64,000 nucleotides of DNA from Viola odorata (taxonomy: Eukaryota; Streptophyta; Magnoliopsida; Malpighiales; Violaceae), in NCBI GenBank assembly GCA_963691705.1, contig OY829539.1, positions 60,486,327 to 60,550,326 on the forward strand, given 5' to 3'. This document shows positions 45,496-57,045 of the stretch, piece after piece (position 1 is the stretch's first letter; every line of letters starts with the position of its first letter). The position numbers and the translations under genes are program-made. The notes beneath the pieces were generated by a model. It saw nothing but the letters and a program-made list of their open reading frames with translations, did not search any database and had not been told where the DNA came from.

Positions 45496-45865
45496 TTTGA
45501 GGAAGGATTGTCACCTCGGACACTATCTAAGTTTGAGGAAGGTTGTCACCTCAGACACTTATCTAGGTTTGAGGAAGGTTGTCACCTCGGACTTAATCTA
45601 GGTTTGAGGAAGGTTGTCACCTCTGACTTAATCTAAGTTTGAGGAAGGTTGTCACCTCTGACTTTATCTAAGTTTGAGGAAGGATTGTCACCTCGGACTT
45701 AATCTAAGTTTGAGGAAGGATTGTCACCTCGGACTTAATCTAAATTTGAGGAAGGATTGTCACCTCGGACTTAATCTAAATTTTGAGGAATGTTGGTCAC
45801 CTCGGACATTTACCTAAATTTTGAGGAATGTTGGTCACCTCGGACATTTACCTAAATTTTGATTT
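45490..45865. repeat. ~38-bp tandem array
   Basis: About ten units containing TTTGAGGAAGG[A]TTGTCACC TCGGAC, expanding the short array at 44466-44635. Confidence 0.88.
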
Positions 45866-46016
45866 GTCTAATCGGATTTTAGTAACAAATCCAAAGAGGC
45901 GTTCTAGCTGCGTGACGGAGAAGTGTAAAAAGGGAAAGCAACGCTTACCTTGAACTTACCGTGAGTACTGAAGTTGATTTGAACGTGAGGGTGCCTGACC
46001 CGCCACATGAATTTGA

Positions 46017-46215
46017 TTTGGGAGTGGTAACGTACTCCATTCGATTTGTTGATGGGATTTTTTTTTGAAAATCCAAGGTGAGGGCTTTACAATGACTTCT
46101 TTATCGAAGACCCATTGTTGTGGAGTGGTAACGTTTCTCCATTCGATTGATTGAATTTTCATTCAAAAATCCGAGATGAGGGATTTACAACGACTTCCTT
46201 ATCGAAGACCCAATT
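46017..46215. repeat. two ~100-bp direct repeats
   Basis: Units start GAGTGGTAACGT around 46022 and 46124 and end CGAAGACCCA. Confidence 0.75.
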
Positions 46216-47020
46216 TTGAATGCTGATTTCCATATCTGTACTCTGCAATTGAGAAGGAAACAAACACGAAACAGCAACAAGTGGAAAGAAAGAGCATTTG
46301 ATAATGTGAGAAATATCAAATATTTCTACATTTAACCCACGGCTTGCCCCCAAGTTTTTCCTTTTCGTGCGGAATGAAAATGTTTTCTTTGTTTAAGAAA
46401 ATCAATTCAAGTACACCTTTTTGAAAGAATGTTCGTTCAAATTTTCATTAGATAAACATGATTGATACGAGTCTAGATAACGTCTGCGTCTTGTTCAGGA
46501 AATAACGACCTCAAGAACAAGACTTTCCCATGACATGCAGCTGTAAGCAATTCTCACCAGATATTAGTGTTTGCGCTCACGCTCAGAAAACAAAGCTATG
46601 TGTTTACACTCCTAAAAATGCAATAAACATAGCGCAAAAGTTAAATTTACAATGTCAATCCGAGTGAATAGACTTCAAATGAAGATGCTCATGCATGGGT
46701 CTACTAATAATCGAAAGGACTTTGCGAGGGAGAAAGAAAGAGGAATTTGTAGAGAAAGTGTTGGTTTTTTTGTGATGATGTTTTAATGAGTTTGTGCTCG
46801 ATGACTGATTGTGACGAGGAGCAAATTGTAGCAATCCTTGAATCTTTGTTGAAGAGGTTTCTTCTTGATTGTTTGGAGGGCACCAAGCTCAAGTTCTATG
46901 ATACTCACAGGGAATGATTTCTTCCCTTTGAGATCATTTTGTTGTTGACGCTCGATCACTTTGAGATCATTTTGTCATTCATGCTTGACCATTTTGTTTT
47001 CATGTACTTGCTTCTTCTGT
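46216..47020. other. internal spacer of the Tat-like element
   Basis: No gene or array seen. Unique-looking noncoding DNA with short open frames only. Confidence 0.5.
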
Positions 47021-47300
47021 TGTTTTGTGTTCTTTGAACACTCTCTTCTTTTTCTCCCCTTTTTTTTTTATTGTGTTCTTTGAACACTCTCTCTTTCTTT
47101 CTTTCTTCTTTTTTTTTTTTTTTGTTTTTTTTTTTTTTGATTGTGTTCTTTGAACACTTTTTTTGTTTGTTTTTTTTTTGATTGTGTTCTTTGAACACTT
47201 TTTTTTTTTTTTTTGATTGTGTTTTTTGAACACTCTCTCTCTCCTTTTTTTTTTTTGATTGTGTTCTTTGAACACTCTCTCTCCTTTTTTTTTTTTGATA
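47021..47300. repeat. T-tract / TTGTGTTCTTTGAACAC array
   Basis: About six copies of TTGTGTTCTTTGAACAC alternating with T runs of 8-20 bases. The unit contains GTTCTTTGAAC, an imperfect inverted repeat. On the minus strand it yields Lys-rich open frames, which I treat as artefacts of the poly-A. Confidence 0.88.
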
Positions 47301-48224
47301 CAAACACATGCACATGCAGACTTTGGCTCTCTCCATGGTGCTATAACCGGCCCAAAATAAGGGGTTAGCACACAACCGACTGGAAGTTTCTCCATGATGG
47401 GATGATGGTGCCGAACCACCAACATCGTGCAATCCAGAGGGTATGAAGAGAGACCACACACAAGAAATTAAAAGGGGTACACTTGTTTTTTTTTTTTTTT
47501 TTTTGGCAAGCGAAGCAAGTACAATCTTTTGTTTGGTCTAACATCTTTTCTACCTTTGGTAGAAACCTCCAAGTCGTGATCTACTTTGGCATTCTTCTGA
47601 CATTGTTTTGTCAGCGATTTCTCAAGGGCATCCTTGTCATTCCCTTGCTTGATGTGTATCCCCAACTTAGCGGTCCCAGTCAAGCACTAACTCACTTGGT
47701 TGAAAGGCTTTTGAGTGTTTGTTAGAGTTGTGCATGGTGTATGGAATATGGGTTTTGAGGGAAATTATTAAAATGGTACTGTGGAAGAAGAGCAAAGCAA
47801 AGTCCCTTGTCATCTTACCGTTATCCCATGTCTGACAGTTCATGTACCCTAGATATTATGCAAATCTAACTAGCATCTAGTTCAGCATTTACACTCATGA
47901 AAGGAAATAAGGCGCGAAGGCCCGAAATACTCACAGGGATATGCTTTGTGACTGCTTACATCTAAACATGTCGTGGATATAAGAGTTAACGGACAAAAAT
48001 CATGTATGTTTACATAATTTCTAATGAACGCACAAATTACAAAATGATGGACATGCTTGATTTTAATGTTCAAAAGTGTGAGATGTGTCTGTTTTCATTC
48101 TTTTTAGCCCAAGTTGAAAATGTGTAAAGGGAAAATTTGGTGAGAACTAAGGATTTTAGCTAACAATACGCATGCACTCTTGCAACAATGTAGATAGCGG
48201 GAATTTACAATTGCAAAAACGTAA
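47301..48224. other. internal spacer of the Tat-like element
   Basis: No supported gene. A T18 run lies near 47486. Confidence 0.5.
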
Positions 48225-48885
48225 AATGCAATAACCCTAAATTGCGGAAATGTAAATTGCGGAAACGGAAATTGCAAAAATGTAAAAGGATAACTTCCCT
48301 GAAAGATGAGCTTGGACATTTTTCGACACCTTCTTTTGGGTCGTCACTTAACCTACTTGCCCCCAAGTTTGCAAGTCTTATTGTACCGGAAAATGCAAAA
48401 TTGTAGAGATGTAAATAGCGAAGCCTAAATTGCAAAAGTGTGAAAGGGCGACTTCCCTGAAAAATGAGCTTGGACATTTTTCCAACGCCTTCTTTCTGGT
48501 CGTCACTCCACTCGATTGCCCCCAAGTTTGCAAGTCTTCATTGCACCTGAAATGTAAAATTGCGGAAATGTAAACTGCAAAAAAACATAGATTGCGGAAG
48601 GAGAATTTGTAAATGTAATAGACAACTCCCTCGAAGAATGAGCTTGGACATTCTTCGATACCTTCTTTTGGTCATCATTTCACTTGCTTGCCCCCAAATT
48701 TGCAAGTCTTGTTGTACCTAAAAATGCAAAAATGGCAGAAATGTAAACTGCAGAAACATAAATTGTTGAAGTGTGAAAGGACAACTTCCCTGAAAAATGA
48801 GCTTGGACGTTTTTCGACGCCTTCTTTTGGTCGTCACTTCACTCGATTGCCCCCAAGTTGACAAGTCTCGTGGCACAACTCCCTT
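48225..48885. repeat. four ~160-175 bp direct repeats
   Basis: GAGCTTGGACATTTTT recurs near 48309, 48465, 48640 (ATTCTT variant) and 48799, each followed by TTTTGGTCGTCACTTCACT and GCCCCCAAGTTTGCAAGTCT or close variants. Confidence 0.85.
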
Positions 48886-48974
48886 TCATACCTTTGTCCT
48901 GTAAGTAGGAAAGAAAAAGAAACTAATCAGTAGTGCCTAAATTCAGAATAAGCTGAAATTTAGAAATTTTGACG

Positions 48975-50712
48975 AAAATGGGGTTGTGGACCGCCACACG
49001 ATTTTTGAAAGGTGGGGTCTACACCGCCACATGATGATTTTTGAAATGTGGGGCGTGAACCGCCACATGATTGTTGAAAGGTGGGGTTTAAACCGCCACA
49101 TGATGATTTTTTTAAATGTGGGGCGTGAACCGCCACATGATTGTTGGAAGGTGGGGTTTAAACCGCCACCTGATGATTTTTTGAAATGTGGGGCGTGAAC
49201 CGCCACATGATTGTTGGAAGGTGGGGTTTAAACCGCCACATGATGATTTTTTGAAATGTGGGGCGTAAACCGCCACATGATTGTTGGAAGGTGGGGTTTA
49301 AACCGACACATGATGATTTTTTTTGAAATGTGGGGTTTGAACCGCCACATGATTGTTGGAAGGTGGGGATTAAACCGCCACATGATCTTTTTGAAATGTG
49401 GGGCGTGAACCACCACATGATTGTTGGAAGGTGGGGTTTAAACCGCCACCTGATGATTTTTTGAAATGTGGGGCGTGAACCGCCACATGATTGTTGGAAG
49501 GTGGGGTTTAAACCGCCACATGATGATTTTTTTGAAATGTGGGGTGTAAACCGCCACATGATTGTTGGAAGGTGGGGTTTAAACCGCCACATGATGATTT
49601 TTTTGAAATGTGGGGCGTGAACCGCCACATGATTGTTGGAAGGTGGGGATTAAACCGCCACATGATGATTTTTTTGAAATGTGGGGCGTGAACCGCCACA
49701 TGATTGTTGGAAGGTGGGGATTAAACCGCCACATGATCTTTTTGAAATGTGGGGCGTGAACCACCACATGATTGTTGGAAGGTGGGGATTAAACCGCCAC
49801 CTGATGATTTTTTTTGAAATGTGGGGCGTGAACCGCCACATGATTGTTGGAAGGTGGGGATTAAACCGCCACCTGATGATTTTTTTTTTGAAATGTGGGG
49901 CGTGAACCGCCACATGATGATTTTTTTGAAATGTGGGGCGTGAACCGCCACATGATTGTTGGAAGGTGGGGATTAAACCGCCACATGATCTTTTTGAAAT
50001 GTGGGGCGTGAACCGCCACATGATTGTTGGAAGGTGGGGATTAAACCGCCACCTGATCTTTTTGAAATGTGGGGCGTAAACCGCCACATGATTGTTGGAA
50101 GGTGGGGTTTAAACCGCCACATGATGATTTTTTTGAAATGTGGGGCGTGAACCGCCACATGATTGTTGGAAGGTGGGGATTAAACCGCCACATGATCTTT
50201 TTGAAATGTGGGGCGTGAACCACCACATGATTGTTGGAAGGTGGGGTTTAAACCGCCACCTGATGATTTTTTGAAATGTGGGGCGTGAACCGCCACATGA
50301 TTGTTGGAAGGTGGGGTTTAAACCGCCACATGATGATTTTTTTTGAAATGTGGGGCGTGAACCGCCACATGATTGTTGGAAGGTGGGGATTAAACAGCCA
50401 CATGATCTTTTTGAAATGTGGGGCGTGAACCACCACATGATTGTTGGAAGGTGGGGTTTAAACCGCCACCTGATGATTTTTTGAAATGTGGGGCGTGAAC
50501 CGCCACATGATTGTTGGAAGGTGGGGTTTAAACCGCCACATGATGATTTTTTTTGAAATGTGGGGCGTGAACCGCCACATGATTTTTGAAAGGTGGGGAT
50601 TAAACCGCCACATGATTTTTTGAAAAGTGGGGTTTAAACCGCCACATGATTTTTGAAAAGTGGGGATTAAACCACCACATGATTTTTGAAAGGTGGGGAT
50701 TAAACCGCTTCC
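48975..50712. repeat. ~69-bp dimeric satellite-like array
   Basis: Roughly 23-25 units. Each is a dimer of two ~34-bp monomers sharing ACCGCCACATGAT: one continues TGTTGGAAGGTGGGG, the other GATTTTTTTGAAATGTGGGG. The right edge (about 50580-50710), and in part the left edge, hold simpler monomeric copies. Units vary by T-run length, CACATG/CACCTG and a GATCTTTTTG short form. Confidence 0.92.
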
Positions 50713-51010
50713 TGAGAGCCATCGTTAACCTGAAAAAGAAAAATGAAGAGAAATAAAGTGAGTACGGGCGACGTAGTCTTGAGGCCTCCACGCTGCTTAT
50801 TCACTCTTCCGGCCACACTTTCACTTAATACTTTTAGGACGAATGAGAAGATGACACTTCGGTGAAGATACGAAGGAAGCTTTTATTCATTCCACTTCAC
50901 GACGCGATGCGATCCTGGTTGCTACCGATGAAAACCCTTGAAGCAAAAATGGCGCGAATAGCTAACGTCATCGTGCTCGGAAAACCTCAAAAATCCATTG
51001 CCCCCAAAAG
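50713..51010. other. internal spacer of the Tat-like element
   Basis: No feature seen beyond noncoding DNA between two arrays. Confidence 0.45.
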
Positions 51011-52300
51011 GGTTGATTTTTTTGCGTGAGAATACTTCAATCTGTTATTGATAACTTCCGTGCTTTGGCCGAACTGAAACTCTAATCTCATTGTGTCCAA
51101 ATCGGCCAAGGTAAAAGACGCGCAGCTAGGATCGAGAAGCAGCTGTCCTTGCGTCTAAATTATCCTTGAGAGATACACTACTCGAAAAAACCCCATTTTG
51201 GCATGGACATTCTTCAGTGTGTTACGACCATCTTTCGCGTTTTGATCGAAGGTAAATTCGGAGCCCAACAAGCCTATTTTGGCCCAAATAAAAGATCTCA
51301 CAGCTGAGACCGAGTAGGGCAGTTACCCATACGTCTAAATTATTTTCGAGAGAGGTGTCCACCCAAATGCTCTGAAATTTGGTGTGAGTATACTTCAATG
51401 TGTTGTGAACAACTTTTATGTTTTGGTCGAACGGAAATTCTGAGCCCAATGTATTGATATCGGCCAAAACAAAACAGCACGCGAAGGAAGATCCAACAAC
51501 CAGCCGTCGTACTATCAGGGTCAAAACGCCATAGCGTTTTGCTACTGGAAACAATCCCTTTGTGATGGTTCAGCTACCCCAAACTTTCTGAGATTTGGCA
51601 TCAGTGACCTTCAACCTGTTGGGAACATCTTTTATGTTTTGGCCAAGTGGAAACTCCGAGCCAGACATCCCCGTTTTGTCCAAGACAAAACATCGCGCAG
51701 CTGGAACCGAGAATCAGCTATCTCTGCGCTTCGAAATTTTTGTTTGATATATCAGCCGCCCAGAACTTCCTGAAATTTGGTAGGGGTGACCTTAGGCCTG
51801 TGGGGAACATCTTTCATGTTTTGGCCGAGTGGAAACTCCGAGCCAGACATCCCCGTTTTGTCCAAGACAAAACATCGCGCAGCTGGAACCGAGAATCAGC
51901 TATCTCTGCGCTTCGAAATTTTTTTTTGAAATATTGGCCGCCGAGAACTTGCTGAAATTTGGCAAGGGTGACCTTCAACCTGTTGAAAACATCTTTCATG
52001 TTTTGGACGAGTGGAAACTCCGAGCCAGACATCCCCGTTTTGTCCAAGACAAAACATCGCGCAGCTGGAACCGAGAATCAGCTATCTCTGCGCTTTGAAA
52101 TTTTTTTTTTTGAAATATGGGCCGCCCAGAACTTTCTGAAATTTGGCAAGGGTGACCTTCAACCTGTTGGAAACATCTTTCATGTTTTGGCCGAGTGGAA
52201 ACTCCGAGCCAGACATCCCCGTTTTGTCCAAGACAAAACATCGCGCAGCTGGAACCGAGAAACAGCTATCTCTGCGCTTCGAATTTTTTTTTTGATGTGC
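51010..52300. repeat. ~181-bp tandem array
   Basis: About seven units: diverged ones near 51060, 51240 and 51420, and four highly similar ones around 51648, 51831, 52011 and 52195, each with GTGGAAACTCCGAGCCAGAC and CAAGACAAAACATCGCGCAG. The gradient in similarity suggests recent amplification of the right-hand copies. Confidence 0.9.
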
Positions 52301-53040
52301 TCTTGCATTCCAAATTTTTTTTTTAACGTTGTGTCTTTGGGCCTTGGGGGTTCCCATCCTTGAAAGTCCAGATTCACATGTCCGTTACAAAAAGTTCCAA
52401 GATGCCAGCTCTCCCTCTTGCATGATTACTTCTTCCTTCCCAATCTTGGTCAAAAGCTGACTTCAACCCAACCCCTTGCTCTAACCAATCAATGTAGCTT
52501 GAAATCCCAAAAGTTTTCTTTCGGGAAAAAACCTGTAAAAATGAAATGTGAGGACAATAAAAACAAATAGCATCAAAAGAAAAATGCACGAACATGATGC
52601 ATGTGCTGGGCTTTTGACGTCGACTAAAGTTCTAACGGCCTGAAGGTTCCCGATGATACCATAGAATGGTCCAAAAAGTGTCGTAAAGCGACCACCTATT
52701 CCTTCCTACGAACCCATGTCACTTTTCAATCATTTACATAGGCAAATGATTGAATCATGTCAACCGAGTCCGTTCACCAGAATTGGGGGCCGACCGTCCG
52801 GCTAGCTTTAAGGGTTCGAGCGGGTTGGGTTTGATGAACATTACCCAGGACTCGTGCCCCAGGGTGTCACTAATCCCCGTCCTAAACCTATTTGGTGAGG
52901 CGACCCTTGGGTGTAGGGCCTATGCATGCAATGTATGTAATAGTTGATCAAAGCAATAACAAATAGCCATGAAAACAATTTAATAAAGCAAGTAAATAAT
53001 AAAAAAAGCAAACACCATAAAAACCGGCTTCGACCCTACT
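52301..53040. other. leader region of the Tat-like element
   Basis: Noncoding region between the array and the PBS (5' untranslated side on the minus strand). No ORF is recognised, including the place where gag would be expected. Confidence 0.55.
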
Positions 53041-53060
53041 AGTCCCCAGTGAAGTCGCCA
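53041..53060 (-). other. primer binding site, Tat/Ogre type
   Basis: TGGCGACTTCACTGGGGACT on the minus strand, three bases from the LTR end. Confidence 0.8.
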
Positions 53061-54367
53061 AACTGTCGCACCCCCTTTTTCGTTGAAAACGAGTTTAGGA
53101 TCGGGACGGGCCATAATGATAGACGAGCGTTGGACTTGTCTTAACATTACGCAAAATGAAGTCGCCACCCTAATTTTGTAAGGTTTAGGGAACCTAATCG
53201 ATGGCATAAAAATAAACAACTAAGGCACAATGGTCTAAACCAAAGAACGATGGTTCGAGGTCGTATTATGGACTTGGGAAGGTGTTAGACACCCAAGTCA
53301 CATCCTAAAAGGTTACCGGTATGCGAGGTGTTTTGAAAATATTTGAACATGTAATTTGGCCCTCTAAGGTGACGTTACATCTTAGCATTTGGGGCATGTT
53401 ATTTCCGTTGGGGGTTCGAGGGATGGAGTTACCATTTTGTCTCGATGCTAGAGCGGACGCTCACCCTTTTCATTGGGCCATGCATGACTTAGTTACTACA
53501 TGATCTATCATGGCTGAAACTAACAAAGTACATTTTTATGGATGCACATAGGTTGGCATGGCCTTTGGAGCCATCATGCATATCACTTAACAAGAAGAAC
53601 AGTTTATTTCATGGCATATAAACGTGAGTGATATAAACACGTAAGCATGTGAGATTGATTTTATTTGATAGCAATTCTATATGTCATGCATACGCATAGG
53701 GTGGTTCTATTGTTACCTAAGTGGTCATGCTTACGATGAGGTTAAGGCTTTGGGCCTTTGTTATCAACATACAAGGAAACGTTTGATAAAACAATAATCC
53801 CGGCCTAGAGGGGGGGTGAATAGGCAATAAAAAATCGCACACAAAATGTAAGGAAAAATAGCAAAGACACAAAGAGTTATAGTGGTTCCAATTCACAATC
53901 CGAATTGTACTCCACTACCTAAGAGCTTCACCCTTAGGATTTTCTAATGCAAACACCTTTGCTATTACCTTGAGCTTTTACGGGTTCAACTCACAACCTT
54001 ACACCGTAGTTTTTGCGGGCTCAACTACAACCTTACACTTTGGTTTTTACGGGCTCAACCACAACCATTTTACAATCCTCTTTCAAGGTAAGGATTGAAG
54101 AACCTTCACAATTTGAATTAATAATATTTGCAACAAATAATTGGTGTACAAATAATAAATGTATGATTCAAAATAACACCAATAAATGAACAATATTACC
54201 TCAAGAAGAAAGCGATCCAAACTCGAATTAAAAGACGCAAGAATGGTTGAAAACCGATATGTGAAGCTTGCGTGGTAAAACTTTGATTAAGAGAGTTTGT
54301 AAATGTAATTTGTGTATATAGAACTTATAAATGCTTTCTTATTCTTTTGTAACTCATCTTAGATGAG

Positions 54368-54375
54368 TATTTATA
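54368..54375 (-). promoter_or_regulatory. LTR TATA box
   Basis: TATAAATA on the minus strand, same in the other LTR at 59481-59488. Confidence 0.55.
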
Positions 54376-54423
54376 GTGTCAAAAGAGTAGAGGCTCATCC
54401 AAGCAGGAAGGAGCCAAAAACTA

Positions 54424-54602
54424 GCCGTTTGCTACAGTAACAAAAATATATCCGTTTGCTACAGTGAAAAACTATCCGTTGCTACAGTAAGTCTATCCGT
54501 TGCTACGGTGAACTATTCATTCCCGTCGCTACAGTAGACGTCCCGTTGCTACAGTGAGTTTATCTGTTGCTACAGTGAAACTCTCCGTTGCTACAGTGAA
54601 AT
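54424..54602. repeat. CCGTTGCTACAGTGA repeats in LTR
   Basis: Eight copies of CCGTT(T)GCTACAGT[A/G]A with 5-12 bp spacers, just upstream of the TATA box in transcriptional sense. Duplicated at 59537-59715. Confidence 0.88.
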
Positions 54603-54884
54603 CAAAAAACTCTTTTCTGGAAATTGTTTTTCGTGTAAAAAATCTTTTGACACTTTTCTTGAGGTATTATCGAACATAAATCAAGTGCTAATTAGAATCA
54701 TACTTACACGTTTAATGCTCTAATATACACTTGATTCTTCGAGCTTGCGATAATTGATTTGTTGCTTCTTTTGTTGTCTCGTCGCAAACTACAAATACTT
54801 TAACTTAAAATTGCGTTAGTATATTAATTAATTTGTGTGTACTTAATTCATCAAAACAAGATTTAATGAGCCCTTGGGCCAACA

Positions 54885-54900
54885 ATCTCCCCCTTTTTGA
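54885..54900 (-). other. polypurine tract of the gag-only element
   Basis: AAAAAGGGGGAGAT on the minus strand right before the LTR TGTTGGCCC start. Confidence 0.85.
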
Positions 54901-57045
54901 TGATGACAACCACAAATTAATTTAAGACAATATGAACATGCAATTTTAAATTAAAGAACAAAGGAGAAGAATTACTCCCCCTATATCTTTGCCGAAATGC
55001 TCCCCCTATCGATATGCTACCAAATTGATTATATCAATTTGATTATGGAGCCTCAATGCTCCCCCTACATAAAAGCGTTAGTACACATGGAGTATAGCAA
55101 AGAATCAAAATTGCTCCCTCATATTTTCTCCCCCACATATACATTTTCTCCCCCTTTGTCATTAACAAAAAGGGAGAACAACATCAAAATATTTCTACCA
55201 ATTAATTAAGGCAAGGAAAATATTTAAGGAGCAAGCATAATGTAAATATTACTTCATAAAAGTAATAGTGCAACAATTATCCAATCCAATAATTATTACA
55301 AACCATAAATGCAAATAAGTTTAGAAGTAGAAATGGATAAATAAAAATGCTAAGATTTTTTTATTTTTTTATTTTTTTTAAAAAAAAATTAATGGCAACA
55401 CAATTTGAAAAATTGAAAATTTGATTTTTGAAGTGTTTCTGCCGAAGGTTTCATGGTCAGTCTCATGGGTGAGTTCATGCCCATGACCCTGCAATTTTAT
55501 AGAAGAACGAAAGGTTCATGGTCACCCTCATGGGTGAGCTCATGCCCATATGACGTTCTTACCCAACAAATTTGAAAAACGAAATAGTTCATGGGTAGCA
55601 TCATGGTTTAATACAGCAAACCATCAATTCAACTATGAGACCAATTTTTCAGCAATTTGAGTTTCAAAATGCATTTTTCTTCAATCAAAACTTCCAGAAA
55701 ATATCCTTATACAATTAATCAAAGCCTAAAAATCAATTTCAACCCATTTCTCAATGATCAACCATAAATAAATGCGAAAAAGCATAAATAACTATATATA
55801 TGCATAAATAATTTAGAATCATTTCTCTTAAAAATTTCACATACATAAAACATAGAGAATATTTAGAACATGGATAATATTCAAAATACAAGCATAATAT
55901 AAATTAAAATTCCTTCAAAAGGAATAGTACAACACTTATTCAACCAAAAACATTACAAAGCATAAGTGCAAATAGGTTCAAAAACAGAACCTATATTAGA
56001 AAATACAAATGTTACAAGGATGTGATCAAAGATGACATTGAGGTGAAGGGCAATGACATGGAGTGCAATGACACTTAGGGCAAACGAACAAATCAACATT
56101 CTTTGGACAATTTTGCATGATGAGAAAGGGAAAAACAAAGAGAGAAATCATCAATGCCAAAATTGCCAATATCATCCTCATCTCAAACGAAAGCATTTTG
56201 AAGATTCGAAGGAATTGAAGGATAGACTCTCGGTTTAGGAAATTTTGGATATCTCTAGAGGTGTAATCGAAGAACAATTTAAACAAAAAATTGACGGCTT
56301 AAGGTCTGTGAATTACAGCTCGAGGATATGCAATGCCGTTGACTATTATGCCTAACGCATGCAAACGAAGAGATCAAATAAAATTTAGTAGGATTTGGTC
56401 AAGATTTATGCGATTTCAAAGAGAAAATCTTCCAAAGAATACTCTAATCATTTGACTCATGTTCGTATATCCAAAAATATCACATCAACTAGATTTCCTC
56501 AATGATCAATCACATGAACAAAAGCATACATGCATAGAAAAAATAGTTCTAACTAAACACGTATATGCACAAACAAACAAAACAATTTACGGCAATTTAT
56601 AGCACATATGATTGTGGATTTTAATAACTAACATAATCATTTAAAACACGTATATCATCAAATAAATATTGACATAAAAATAAGAGTTCAAGGAATACCG
56701 ATTGCGATTTTTCAACATGTCTAGTTCTTGCTATTTCAACCCAATAGCTTCAATGTTTGCAATCGAGCCAAGCCCATCAAAATCAATGAGGCTTGAGGTG
56801 GTAATTCCCTTGGGCCACCATTCAAGCTAAATTCCTACAAGAACAATTCTTTCTAGCCAAATTTATGAGAATATGTACTTGAACAAATAATTAATGTTAG
56901 CGATAAAATCAATCATATATATATAATATTTATTGCCAAAATTACCAAAAGGGTGAGCTTCGATTCATCACCCGACTTGTGCCACGAATACCCTAAATAT
57001 ATTTCTTTTATCCGCATTGGGTTTCCAGCACTACTACAAAACAAA
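54901..57045. other. noncoding region of the gag-only element with repeated PPT-like tracts
   Basis: No supported ORF. CTCCCCC (GGGGGAG on the sense strand) recurs at about 54975, 55000, 55059, 55129 and 55149, as in the multiple-PPT region of sireviruses. Two related stretches near 55450-55600 contain TTCATGGTCA and CATGGGTGAG. Confidence 0.7.

Larger units (their letters stand above)
53784..54884 (-). mobile_element. 3' LTR of the gag-only element, 1101 bp
   Basis: TGATAAAACA to GGGCCAACA on the plus strand. TATAAATA (minus) at 54375-54368. Confidence 0.93.

Noticed and set aside
46956..47461. Lys/Glu-rich minus-strand ORFs
   Set aside because: Generated by T-tracts and the repeat unit; three overlapping frames look alike, which is typical of low-complexity DNA.
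49158..50438. Long minus-strand open frames with repeated histidine/tryptophan-rich units
   Set aside because: They are translations of the ~69-bp tandem array; frames end whenever unit length changes and there is no start context or family match.
48975..50712. CRISPR-like array of regular repeats
   Set aside because: No unique spacers; both halves of the unit are repeats, and this is a plant nuclear transposon.
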